Of a DNA stretch of 64,000 nt, positions 35,673-44,232 are shown in pieces. This stretch comes from Psychroserpens sp041224425 (GTDB taxonomy: Bacteria > Bacteroidota > Bacteroidia > Flavobacteriales > Flavobacteriaceae): positions 124,001 to 188,000 of the forward strand of contig NZ_JBGFGL010000076.1 of the NCBI RefSeq assembly GCF_041224425.1, written 5' to 3'. The stretch's first letter is position 1. Each line of letters starts with the position of its first letter. Below the pieces are notes generated by a model, which worked only from the letters and a program-made list of their open reading frames with translations, had not been told where the DNA came from and did no database searches. A program made the translations under genes and the position numbers.

Positions 35673-36329
35673 ATGGCAAAGAAGAAAAATATTACCGCAA
35701 ACGATATCATTTCCATGTATATGGATTATGTGCTTGAGCACAACGAGCAGCCCAAAAATGTTTATAGCTTTTCTAAGGCTAATAACTTTGAAGAATCGAA
35801 GTTTTACCATTTTTTTACATCATTTGAAAGTATAGAAAAACAAATATTCAAGGTGTTTTATGACCATTCAGTCGCTATTCTTGAAAAAAATGAAGACTAC
35901 CAATCTTATGATGCTCGCAATAAATTGTTGAGTTTCTATTTTACATTTTTTGAAAACCTTTCGGCCAATAGAAGCTATGTCATATATGCATTAGAAAAGC
36001 ACAAAAACAGTCTTAAACATTTTAAGGTTTTGTCTGAACTAAAAGATGCCTTCACAAAATATATTGACAACTTAGGCATTGAGCTTATTGAAACCAAACA
36101 AGAACAAATTGACAAATTTCAACGTAAAACTCTTAAAAATACGGCTTGGTTGCAATTAATGTTAACTATGAAATTTTGGATGGAAGATCAATCTCCTAAT
36201 TTTGAAAAGACCGATATTTTTATTGAAAAATCAGTTAACACAACCTTTGATGTTATTGCTATAGCTCCAATAAAAAGTTTAATAGACTTAGGAAAGTTTT
36301 TGTATAAAGAAAAAATCCATATGAACTAA
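35673..36329 (+). CDS. TetR-like transcriptional regulator
   Basis: A 218-residue, highly basic and helical protein. The first 55 residues have the length and pattern of a TetR helix-turn-helix (ITANDIISMYMDYVLEHN, then SFSKANNFEESKFYHFFTSFESIEKQIF, where the recognition helix would be). The remainder is an all-helical ligand/dimer domain of the TetR_C type. It is the first gene of the photolyase operon, 3 bases before the ABC1 kinase gene, and lies 17 bases after the first conserved operator. It may autoregulate, though nothing in the sequence proves it binds that operator. Confidence 0.75.
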   Translation: MAKKKNITANDIISMYMDYVLEHNEQPKNVYSFSKANNFEESKFYHFFTSFESIEKQIFKVFYDHSVAILEKNEDYQSYDARNKLLSFYFTFFENLSANRSYVIYALEKHKNSLKHFKVLSELKDAFTKYIDNLGIELIETKQEQIDKFQRKTLKNTAWLQLMLTMKFWMEDQSPNFEKTDIFIEKSVNTTFDVIAIAPIKSLIDLGKFLYKEKIHMN

Positions 36330-36332
36330 CCT

Positions 36333-37643
36333 ATGAAGACGATTGATAAAATACCTACCTCCAAAATCCAACGTGCATCAAAGCTAGTATCTACAGGTGC
36401 AAAAGTTGGCATAAACTACCTAAAATATTATGGTGACAAAATATCTAAATCTGAAGAAGAAGCTAAAAATCGCTTAAATGAAAACAATGCTTCAGATATT
36501 TATGATGGTCTAAAACAATTGAAAGGAAGTGCTCTAAAAGTTGCTCAAATGTTAAGTATGGAAAAAAGTATCATGCCACAGGCTTATGTTGAAAAATTTT
36601 CCTTGGCGCAATTTTCAGTTCCTCCTCTTTCACCACCACTAGTGGTCAAAACATTCAAAACTTACTTCGGAAAAAATCCAAAAGAAATATACGATACTTT
36701 TAATGCAACGTCAGTTAATGCTGCTAGCATCGGACAAGTCCATGTAGCAACTAAGGATGGGAAAAAACTTGCTGTGAAAATCCAATATCCTGGCGTTGCA
36801 GAAAGTATCGCTTCAGATTTAGCTATGGTCAAACCCATTGCCATGAGCATGTTTAATATCAAGGGAAAAGGATCTGATAAATATTTCAAGGAAGTTGAAA
36901 ACAAACTGGTTGAAGAAACCAATTATATTTTAGAACTACAGCAAAGCAAAGAAATCTCAAAAGCTTGTCAACACATACCAAACCTTAAATTTCCAAAATA
37001 CTATGATGCCTTATCCAATGAACGTATCATTACAATGGATTACATGACTGGCGAGCATCTATCTGAGTTTGTTTCACATAATAACAATCAGGACATTTCA
37101 AATAAACTGGGACAAGCGTTATGGGATTTTTACATGTTTCAAATCCACCAGCTCAAAAAAGTTCATGCCGATCCACATCCTGGTAATTTCTTGATTTCTA
37201 AAGAAGGAGAACTCATTGTTTTAGATTTTGGCTGTATGAAAACCATTCCTGAGGAATTTTATATTCCGTATTTTGAATTGGCGAGACAAGAAAACATTTC
37301 CAATAAAACACAGTTTGTAGATAAATTGTATGAATTGGAAATCTTGCGTGAAGATGATTCTGAACAAGAGCGTGAATTTTTTACTGAAATGTTCCATGAA
37401 ATGCTGAGCTTATTTACCCAACCTTTCCACAGTGAAACTTTTGACTTTTCTAATGATGAATTCTTCGGAAAGATTGCTGAGTTAGGTGAAAAGTATTCTA
37501 AAAACACCGAATTACGTAAAATGAATGGCAATCGAGGCTCAAAGCACTTTATATATATGAACCGAACCTTTTTCGGTTTGTATAATTTGATGTATGACTT
37601 AAAAGCCAAAGACATTAAAATTAATAATTTTTCTACAGTATAA
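36333..37643 (+). CDS. ABC1/AarF/UbiB family atypical kinase
   Basis: A 436-residue protein-kinase-like ATPase of the UbiB family. Visible motifs are the Ala-rich loop NAASIGQVH, the Lys of VKIQYPG, the catalytic V-H-A-D-P-H-P-G-N and the metal-binding LDFGCMK. The family's K-x-G-Q motif reads KVAQ here (LKVAQMLSM), a Gly-to-Ala change. No membrane helices are evident. UbiB proteins support isoprenoid-lipid (quinone) metabolism. Co-occurrence with flavin reductase and photolyase genes suggests stress or light protection. Confidence 0.88.
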   Translation: MKTIDKIPTSKIQRASKLVSTGAKVGINYLKYYGDKISKSEEEAKNRLNENNASDIYDGLKQLKGSALKVAQMLSMEKSIMPQAYVEKFSLAQFSVPPLSPPLVVKTFKTYFGKNPKEIYDTFNATSVNAASIGQVHVATKDGKKLAVKIQYPGVAESIASDLAMVKPIAMSMFNIKGKGSDKYFKEVENKLVEETNYILELQQSKEISKACQHIPNLKFPKYYDALSNERIITMDYMTGEHLSEFVSHNNNQDISNKLGQALWDFYMFQIHQLKKVHADPHPGNFLISKEGELIVLDFGCMKTIPEEFYIPYFELARQENISNKTQFVDKLYELEILREDDSEQEREFFTEMFHEMLSLFTQPFHSETFDFSNDEFFGKIAELGEKYSKNTELRKMNGNRGSKHFIYMNRTFFGLYNLMYDLKAKDIKINNFSTV

Positions 37644-38263
37644 TGAGGTATTTAAGCCATGAAGACATTGACAATTTTCATCATATCTACCGAATTAATC
37701 TCATCAATAGTTGCTCGGGATACAAGTCGGCTAATCTAATCGGTACAATTTCTAACGATGGTATTGAAAACGTCGCAGTTTTTAGTTCTGTAACACACTT
37801 AGGCTCCAATCCACCATTACTTGGATTTTTCCTCAGACCAACAACGGTTTTAAGAAATACATACGAAAACATTAAAAGTACCGGTTGTTATACCATAAAT
37901 CATATTCATCAAGACATTCTTCAAGATGCGCACCATACCTCAGCCAAATATGAGGCAGACGTTTCTGAATTTGACAAAACAAACCTATCTTCAGAATACA
38001 AGCAAGATTTCAAAGCGCCTTTTGTTAAAGATGCGCCATTACAATTGGCAATGACGTTTGTGGAAGAATACCCAATCGAAGCCAATAACACTATTTTAGT
38101 CATCGGAAAAATAAATGGACTTTATGTTAAAGAAGATCTTATGGAGGATGATGGCTTTATCAATCTTTCCAAAGCCAATATAGCAACAATCAACGGGTTA
38201 GATGGATACGCTATTCCAAAATTAAAGACACGTTTCGGATACCAAAGACCCAAAGAATCCTAA
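37643..38263 (+). CDS. Flavin reductase-like domain protein
   Basis: A 206-residue FMN-binding split-barrel protein of the flavin-reductase-like family. The N-terminal strands (NLIGTISNDGIENVAVFSSVTHLGSNPP) and GFFLRPTTVLRNTYENI match the family core. Such proteins reduce FMN or FAD with NAD(P)H or act as FMN-dependent oxidoreductases. It shares one base with the kinase gene (TAATG). Located upstream of three photolyase-type flavoproteins, it could supply reduced flavin; this is an inference from position. Confidence 0.82.
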   Translation: MRYLSHEDIDNFHHIYRINLINSCSGYKSANLIGTISNDGIENVAVFSSVTHLGSNPPLLGFFLRPTTVLRNTYENIKSTGCYTINHIHQDILQDAHHTSAKYEADVSEFDKTNLSSEYKQDFKAPFVKDAPLQLAMTFVEEYPIEANNTILVIGKINGLYVKEDLMEDDGFINLSKANIATINGLDGYAIPKLKTRFGYQRPKES

Positions 38264-38264
38264 C

Positions 38265-39695
38265 ATGAAAATATTAGTCACAGGCGCAACAGGGTACATT
38301 GGCAAGCGGTTAATTCCGTTATTGGCCAACGACGAACACCATATTGTTTGTGCTGTTCGTGACAAACTTCGTGCAGACAAAGCTTATAATGAAGATGATT
38401 TGATTGATGTGGTCGAAGCCGATTTTCTGAAACCTGAAACACTCTCGAACATTCCAAAAGATATCGATGTTGCTTATTACCTCATTCACTCCATGTCAAA
38501 TTCCTCAAGGGATTTTGAATCATTGGAAGAACGCTGTGCTATCAATTTTAGATCGTATATCGAAAAAACAGAGGTCAAACAGGTCATTTACCTTAGTGGT
38601 ATTACAAATGAAGATGAACTTTCAAAACATCTACGTTCACGAAAAAATGTAGAAGAAACACTGAAATCTGATACTTATGCACTTACTGTATTTAAGGCAG
38701 GTATTATTGTAGGTTCTGGTAGTTCCTCCTTTGAAATTATTAGGGATTTGGTTGAAAAACTTCCAGTCATGATCGCTCCAAAATGGTTAAATACCAAAAC
38801 ACAACCTTTAGCGGTTAGAGATGTACTTTCATTTTTACACAAAAGCGCTGGTCGAACTGAAGTTTTTAACAAAGCCTATGATGTATTCGGACCAGAAATC
38901 TTGACCTACAAGGAAATGCTTTTACAATTTGCAGATGTTAGAGATTTGAAGCGTTACATTATAACGGTTCCAGTCATGACGCCTAAATTGTCTTCCTATT
39001 GGTTGTATTTTGTAACCTCAACGTCGTATAAATTAGCCACTTCATTGGTAGATAGTATGGGTGTTCAAATTATTGGAAAACCAAGTAATATCAATCAACT
39101 TCTCGATATCAATCCAATGTCTTATAAAGAAGCCGTCAAATTAGCTTTTGAAAAGATTGAGCAAAATAGCATTATTTCTAGCTGGAAAGATTCTATGGTA
39201 AGTAGTGGTCGATTGCGAAACCAACTTCATAAATATGTGAATGTACCAAAGTATGGATGCTTCAAGGATTATAAAGAGCGAAAAGTTATTGACACACAGA
39301 AAACCATTGATAAAATTTGGAGTATTGGTGGCCACAACGGTTGGTATTATGGCAATGTTCTTTGGAAACTAAGAGGCCATATCGATAAACTATTTGGTGG
39401 TATTGGCTTACGTCGCGGACGTACGAGTCCAACAGACCTAGACGCTGGTGATGCTTTAGATTTTTGGCGTGTTATTTTTGCCGATAAGACCAAACAAAAA
39501 TTACTGCTCTATGCTGAAATGCGATTGCCTGGTGAGGCTTGGTTAGAATTTAAAATTGAAGACGGCCTTTTAAAGCAAACAGCAACCTTTAGACCTCGCG
39601 GACTTTGGGGTCGATTGTATTGGTATAGCATTTTACCATTTCATGGATTTATTTTCAATGGAATGATTAATAAATTGGTAGATGTCAATGCATAA
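38265..39695 (+). CDS. NAD(P)-binding protein with DUF2867-like C-terminus
   Basis: A 476-residue protein. Residues 1-290 are an atypical short-chain dehydrogenase fold (ILVTGATGYIGKRLIPLL; YLIHSMSNSSRDFESLE). From about 310 onward it matches the DUF2867 type (IWSIGGHNGWYYGNVLWKLRG, GDALDFWRV, EMRLPGEAWLEF, FRPRGLWGRLYWYSILPFHGFIF). The role is unknown. It sits one base after the flavin reductase gene and overlaps the DUF2256 gene by 8 bases. The DUF2867-type region may bind a hydrophobic ligand. Confidence 0.85.
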   Translation: MKILVTGATGYIGKRLIPLLANDEHHIVCAVRDKLRADKAYNEDDLIDVVEADFLKPETLSNIPKDIDVAYYLIHSMSNSSRDFESLEERCAINFRSYIEKTEVKQVIYLSGITNEDELSKHLRSRKNVEETLKSDTYALTVFKAGIIVGSGSSSFEIIRDLVEKLPVMIAPKWLNTKTQPLAVRDVLSFLHKSAGRTEVFNKAYDVFGPEILTYKEMLLQFADVRDLKRYIITVPVMTPKLSSYWLYFVTSTSYKLATSLVDSMGVQIIGKPSNINQLLDINPMSYKEAVKLAFEKIEQNSIISSWKDSMVSSGRLRNQLHKYVNVPKYGCFKDYKERKVIDTQKTIDKIWSIGGHNGWYYGNVLWKLRGHIDKLFGGIGLRRGRTSPTDLDAGDALDFWRVIFADKTKQKLLLYAEMRLPGEAWLEFKIEDGLLKQTATFRPRGLWGRLYWYSILPFHGFIFNGMINKLVDVNA

Positions 39696-39822
39696 GAAAC
39701 CATATTTACCAAAAAAGATTTGTAAAACTTGTGGTTTACCATTTAGCTGGAGAAAGAAATGGGAAAAGAATTGGGAACAAGTAAAATATTGTAGCGAGCG
39801 ATGCAGAAGACAGAAAACATAG
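39688..39822 (+). CDS. DUF2256 small zinc-ribbon-like protein
   Basis: A 44-residue basic protein overlooked if only longer frames are considered. It has two cysteine pairs, C-x2-C at residues 12 and 15 (ICKTCGL) and C-x3-C at 35 and 39 (YCSERC), plus WRKKWEKNW between them, the DUF2256 pattern. DUF2256 genes are known to sit beside cryptochrome/photolyase genes. The frame overlaps the upstream gene by 8 bases and the DASH gene by 22, so its translation is tied to both. Confidence 0.85.
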   Translation: MHKKPYLPKKICKTCGLPFSWRKKWEKNWEQVKYCSERCRRQKT

Positions 39823-41108
39823 GATTGATTTGGTTCAGGAACGATTTAAGAGTCCAAGACAATGCTTCATTATCTTTAGCCTTACAAAACCATAAATCGG
39901 TTGTAGCCTGCTATTGTTTTGATCCAAGGCAATTTGAAAAAGATATCTTCGGATTCAAAAAAACTGAAAAGTTTAGGGCAAAATTTCTCATTGAAACCAT
40001 TTCCGACTTAAAGCGAAATTTAAAAAATCACAATATTGAGCTTTTTGTTTATTATGAATATCCTGAAATAGCCTTAAAAGCTCTTATTGAATCTTACTCT
40101 ATTTCAGATGTGTATCTTCAAAAAGAATGGACGAGCGAAGAAGTAGAAGTATTTGAAAATGTAAAAAACCAATTACTGAAGCATGTAAGCTACCACGAAA
40201 CTTACGATCAGTTTTTATACCATCCAAATGATATTATTTCAGACATTCAAAACATCCCAAAGGTGTTTACGGTCTTCAGAAAAAAAATCGAAAAGTACGC
40301 TAAAGTCAGAGCCTGCATTGACATTGATTCGGCAGAACCAATTGAAGGAATAAGCAATGACACCAAAATTCCCAGCATTGAAGATCTTGGTTATGAAGCT
40401 TTTGGAATTCATCCAAATTCAGCATTTCCGTTTAAAGGTGGAGAAACAGCAGCTCTTGAGCGACTACACTCCTATGCTTTTGAAACCAAAAAATTAGGCG
40501 TTTACAAGAAAACTCGAAATGGTCTGGTCGGAACAGACTACAGTTCTAAATTTTCACCTTGGTTAGCCAATGGAAGTTTATCTGCCAGAACCATTTATTG
40601 GCAGGTCAAAAAGTTTGAAAAATTACATTTTAAAAATCAATCAACCTATTGGCTCATTTTTGAATTAATATGGCGAGATTTTTTCAAATATGTATCGCTT
40701 AAACATGAAAATGAAATTTTTAAAATTGGCGGCATCCTTCAAAAGGACTACGAATGGAAATCAGATCAAAATCGCATCAATCAATGGATCAATGGTGAAA
40801 CCACATCAGCTTTCGTGAATGCCAATATGGTAGAATTGAAAAAAACTGGTTGGATGAGCAATCGTGGTCGGCAAAACGTTGCTTCTTTCTTTTCAAAAGA
40901 CCTCCTACTAGATTGGCGTATTGGAGCTGCGTATTTTGAATCATTGCTTTTAGATTACGATGTACATAGCAATTATGGCAATTGGATGTATGTTGCTGGT
41001 GTTGGCAATGATCCGAGAGATCGAAAATTCAATGTAGAGCTTCAGGCTGAACGCTATGACCCAAATGGAAAATTTCAAAACCTCTGGCTTCAGGAAACCT
41101 TATTTTAA
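39801..41108 (+). CDS. DASH-type cryptochrome / photolyase
   Basis: A 435-residue flavoprotein. The N-terminal antenna domain begins GLIWFRNDLRVQDN and the FAD domain includes TDYSSKFSPWLANGSLS. The DASH hallmarks are present: WMSNRGRQNVASF and NYGNWMYVAGVGNDPRDRKFN. The Asn facing FAD N5 (four before Trp in SNYGNW) is kept. DASH proteins repair pyrimidine dimers in single-stranded DNA and usually bind a folate antenna. Start 39801 overlaps DUF2256; stop abuts the next photolyase without a gap. Confidence 0.93.
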   Translation: MQKTENIGLIWFRNDLRVQDNASLSLALQNHKSVVACYCFDPRQFEKDIFGFKKTEKFRAKFLIETISDLKRNLKNHNIELFVYYEYPEIALKALIESYSISDVYLQKEWTSEEVEVFENVKNQLLKHVSYHETYDQFLYHPNDIISDIQNIPKVFTVFRKKIEKYAKVRACIDIDSAEPIEGISNDTKIPSIEDLGYEAFGIHPNSAFPFKGGETAALERLHSYAFETKKLGVYKKTRNGLVGTDYSSKFSPWLANGSLSARTIYWQVKKFEKLHFKNQSTYWLIFELIWRDFFKYVSLKHENEIFKIGGILQKDYEWKSDQNRINQWINGETTSAFVNANMVELKKTGWMSNRGRQNVASFFSKDLLLDWRIGAAYFESLLLDYDVHSNYGNWMYVAGVGNDPRDRKFNVELQAERYDPNGKFQNLWLQETLF

Positions 41109-42641
41109 ATGAAAACACTTCGACTTGTACTTGGCGATCAACTCAATAGCAAACATTCTTGGTTTAAAACAACCAATGATGACATCTTATATTGCTTATT
41201 TGAAATGCGACAAGAAACCGATTATGTGAAACACCATATCCAAAAAGTTATTGGTTTTTTTGCTGCGATGAGAGCTTTTTCCGAAGCGTTACAAAAAGCA
41301 GGTCACAATGTGGTGTATTATAAAATCAATGCTTCTGAAAACACCCAAAGTCTGACAGATAATTTGAATCAACTCCTAGATAAAAATAAGATAGAGCGTT
41401 TTGAATACATACTTCCTGATGAATACCGATTGGATAACCAATTGAAAACATTTTGTGAAACCTTGAAAATCCCTTTTGAATCAGTTTCAGCAGAACATTT
41501 CTATACTGAACGCCAAGATTTAGCCAACTTTTTTAAAGGTAAAAAACAATATCTCATGGAGAATTTCTACAGAGATATGCGAAAAAAACACGATATCCTA
41601 ATGGTTGGAGATCAACCCGAAGGCGGCAAATGGAATTATGATAAAAGCAATAGAAATAAATGGAATGGCGATGATGATATTCCGCATTACAAATGGTTTA
41701 AGAATGATGTTTCAGAGATACTAAAAGATATCAAGAATTTAGATATTGAAACCTTTGGAAATTTTGAAACGCAAACCTTTACCTATCCAATTACTAGATC
41801 ACAAGCTTTAGAGCAGCTTAAATACTTCTGCGAAGCATTACTCATTCATTTTGGAACGTATCAAGATGCTATGCACACCGATGAAACGTATTTGTTTCAT
41901 TCACGATTATCCTTCGCCATGAACCTTAAATTGATATCTCCAAAAGATGTCGTAAAAACTGTTATGAATTACTACAGAAAACATGGCGACGACATTGACA
42001 TTTCCCAAGTAGAAGGTTTTATAAGACAAATAATTGGTTGGCGTGAATACATGAGAGGCATGTACTGGGCTTTTATGCCAGATTATAAATCACTCAATGA
42101 ACTTGATAATACCAATAAGCTAGCAGACTTCTTCTGGACGGGAAACACAAAAATGAACTGTTTGAAACATGCTATTACTAATTCTCTAGACAATGGCTAT
42201 GCACATCACATCCAAAGACTAATGATTACTGGAAACTATGCCTTGCTCACACAAACCCATCCAGATGAAGTTGACGATTGGTATCTAGGTATTTATGTCG
42301 ATGCCATTGAATGGGTTCAGTTGACCAACACCAGAGGTATGAGTCAGTATGCTGATGGTGGTAAAATCGCTACAAAACCGTACGTTTCGTCTGGTTCTTA
42401 TATCAATAAAATGAGCAACTATTGTTCTAACTGCCATTACAACCATAAGAAGAAAACTGAAGACGATGCTTGTCCGTTCAACAGTTTGTATTGGAATTTC
42501 TTAGATGAAAAGCGAGAGCAACTAGGAACTAATTATAGAATGGGAATGATGTACAGTGTATTGGATAAAATGGATAAAACCCAAGTACAAATGATTAAGG
42601 AAAGAGCACAACATATCATAGCAAACCAAAATGAATACTAA
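41109..42641 (+). CDS. Iron-sulfur photolyase (FeS-BCP / PhrB-type, probable (6-4) lyase)
   Basis: A 510-residue member of the FeS-BCP family, starting LRLVLGDQLNSKHSWF. Cys351, Cys439, Cys442 and Cys455 match, one residue shifted, the four [4Fe-4S] ligands of Agrobacterium PhrB (350, 438, 441, 454). The flavin region includes RQIIGWREYMRGMYW and ITGNYALL. Family members repair (6-4) photoproducts and use a ribityl-lumazine antenna. It sits directly between the DASH gene (no gap) and the next photolyase homologue (11-base overlap). Confidence 0.93.
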   Translation: MKTLRLVLGDQLNSKHSWFKTTNDDILYCLFEMRQETDYVKHHIQKVIGFFAAMRAFSEALQKAGHNVVYYKINASENTQSLTDNLNQLLDKNKIERFEYILPDEYRLDNQLKTFCETLKIPFESVSAEHFYTERQDLANFFKGKKQYLMENFYRDMRKKHDILMVGDQPEGGKWNYDKSNRNKWNGDDDIPHYKWFKNDVSEILKDIKNLDIETFGNFETQTFTYPITRSQALEQLKYFCEALLIHFGTYQDAMHTDETYLFHSRLSFAMNLKLISPKDVVKTVMNYYRKHGDDIDISQVEGFIRQIIGWREYMRGMYWAFMPDYKSLNELDNTNKLADFFWTGNTKMNCLKHAITNSLDNGYAHHIQRLMITGNYALLTQTHPDEVDDWYLGIYVDAIEWVQLTNTRGMSQYADGGKIATKPYVSSGSYINKMSNYCSNCHYNHKKKTEDDACPFNSLYWNFLDEKREQLGTNYRMGMMYSVLDKMDKTQVQMIKERAQHIIANQNEY

Positions 42642-44124
42642 AGCTCCAAAACTAAATATCGTATGGTTGAAACGTGATTTGCGACTTGAAGACAATGAGG
42701 CTATTTACAATGCATTGAATTCAGGTGAACAAACGCTTCTTCTCTATACATTTGAAGACCTTCTTATAAACGATAAACACTACAGTGAACGTCATTGGAA
42801 TTTTATCAAAGAATCCATTCGGGATTTAAATGATAAGCTTAAACCATTCAACACTAAAGTTTTTACAGTTCGTGCAGATATTATAAAGACTGTAAATTTA
42901 TTATTATCGAGATACCAAATCAGAGATATCTATTCACATCAAGAAACAGGAATTTTAGTGACTTACAATCGGGATAAGGCATTTAAGCGTTTCTGTAAAA
43001 ACAACCTAATCACTTGGCATGAAAACATCAATAATGGTGTACATCGAGGTTTGAAGGATCGATCTGAATGGACCACATTATGCAATTCATACTTTGAAAA
43101 AGAGCCTCTTACTTTTAACCCTCAACAAAACCAACTTTTAGATATTGAAACCATCGAAGATTTAGAAAACTTAATCTCTATTCCAAACCTAGAAACCCCT
43201 TTGGAAACTTCATTTCAGAAAGGAGGCCGAACAACTGGACTGAAATATCTCGATTCTTTCCTAGACAAACGTTGTAAAAATTACATGTCTCACATTTCTA
43301 AACCCGCATTATCCAGAACAGGATGCAGTAGATTATCGCCTTATTTAGCATGGGGGAATTTATCAGTTAGAGAAGTTTACCGAAAAGCATACATAGCAAA
43401 AAAATCAGCTACCAATAAAGCAGATTTAGAAGCCTTTATGTCGCGATTGCGATGGCAAGCCCATTTTATCCAAAAATTTGAAATGGAACACACCATGGAA
43501 AAGGAAAGTCTCAATAAAGGCTATCGGAAGTTAAAAAAAGAGATTTCAATGCACTATCAAGACGCATGGAAAAAAGGTCAAACAGGCTTTCCTTTAATTG
43601 ATGCTTGTATGCGTTGTTTAAATGAAACAGGTTATCTCAATTTCAGAATGCGAGCATTAGTCGTTTCATTCTTTACACATAACCTTTGGCAACCATGGCA
43701 AGCGGCCTCTCATCATTTATCTCAAATGTTCTTGGATTTTGAACCAGGCATCCATTTTCCTCAACTGCAAATGCAAGCTGGTGAAACTGGAACCAATATG
43801 ATTCGAATTTATAATCCCATAAAAAACAGTTGGAAACATGATCCTGAAGCAATCTTCATAAAGCAATGGGTTCCAGAACTGAAATCATTAGAAATTCCCT
43901 TTGCACATGAACCTTATCTCATGACAGAGTTAGAACAACAATTTTATAATTTCAAATTGGGAAAAGATTACCCTAAACCTATTGTTGATGTAGAAAAATC
44001 ACGAAAGAAGGCATCAGATATTCTATGGGATTTAAGAAAAAACAAACTGGTACAGAGCGAAAGTAAGCGCATTATTAAAAAACATAGCTTAAGAAGCAAA
44101 AACACTTCATTGCAAATCTCCTAA
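42631..44124 (+). CDS. Divergent photolyase/cryptochrome-like flavoprotein
   Basis: A 497-residue protein with a photolyase antenna domain (IVWLKRDLRLEDN) and FAD domain (SRLSPYLAWGNLSVREVY, RLRWQAHFIQKFEME, LRWQ-type helix). The flavin loop is altered: where E. coli photolyase has the N5-facing Asn and inner Trp (ANNGGWQW) it reads HFPQLQMQ, so both are missing. It may therefore be a sensor or a lyase of another type rather than a normal repair enzyme. A basic C-terminal tail follows. It is the last gene of the first operon. Confidence 0.85.
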   Translation: MNTKAPKLNIVWLKRDLRLEDNEAIYNALNSGEQTLLLYTFEDLLINDKHYSERHWNFIKESIRDLNDKLKPFNTKVFTVRADIIKTVNLLLSRYQIRDIYSHQETGILVTYNRDKAFKRFCKNNLITWHENINNGVHRGLKDRSEWTTLCNSYFEKEPLTFNPQQNQLLDIETIEDLENLISIPNLETPLETSFQKGGRTTGLKYLDSFLDKRCKNYMSHISKPALSRTGCSRLSPYLAWGNLSVREVYRKAYIAKKSATNKADLEAFMSRLRWQAHFIQKFEMEHTMEKESLNKGYRKLKKEISMHYQDAWKKGQTGFPLIDACMRCLNETGYLNFRMRALVVSFFTHNLWQPWQAASHHLSQMFLDFEPGIHFPQLQMQAGETGTNMIRIYNPIKNSWKHDPEAIFIKQWVPELKSLEIPFAHEPYLMTELEQQFYNFKLGKDYPKPIVDVEKSRKKASDILWDLRKNKLVQSESKRIIKKHSLRSKNTSLQIS

Positions 44125-44176
44125 AGTCAGAGACTAAAAACCTTAATCAAGCTTAAAATAATAGTATGTTAATTTT

Positions 44177-44220
44177 TTGTTTAATTATAATGATAAAAGA
44201 TTAAACATTTTGTACATTTG
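44177..44220 (+). promoter_or_regulatory. Shared operator/promoter, copy 2 (before the folE-photolyase operon)
   Basis: TTGTTTAA (44177-44184), 16 bases, TTAAACATTTT (44201-44211), then TACATTTG (44213-44220), a full -7 box. Arm sequences, the 16-base spacer length and the 12-base step from the second arm to the -7 box equal those of copy 1 at 35612-35655. There is no TTTG at the -33 distance, suggesting activator control. Confidence 0.7.
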
Positions 44221-44232
44221 AGTAATTCAGAA

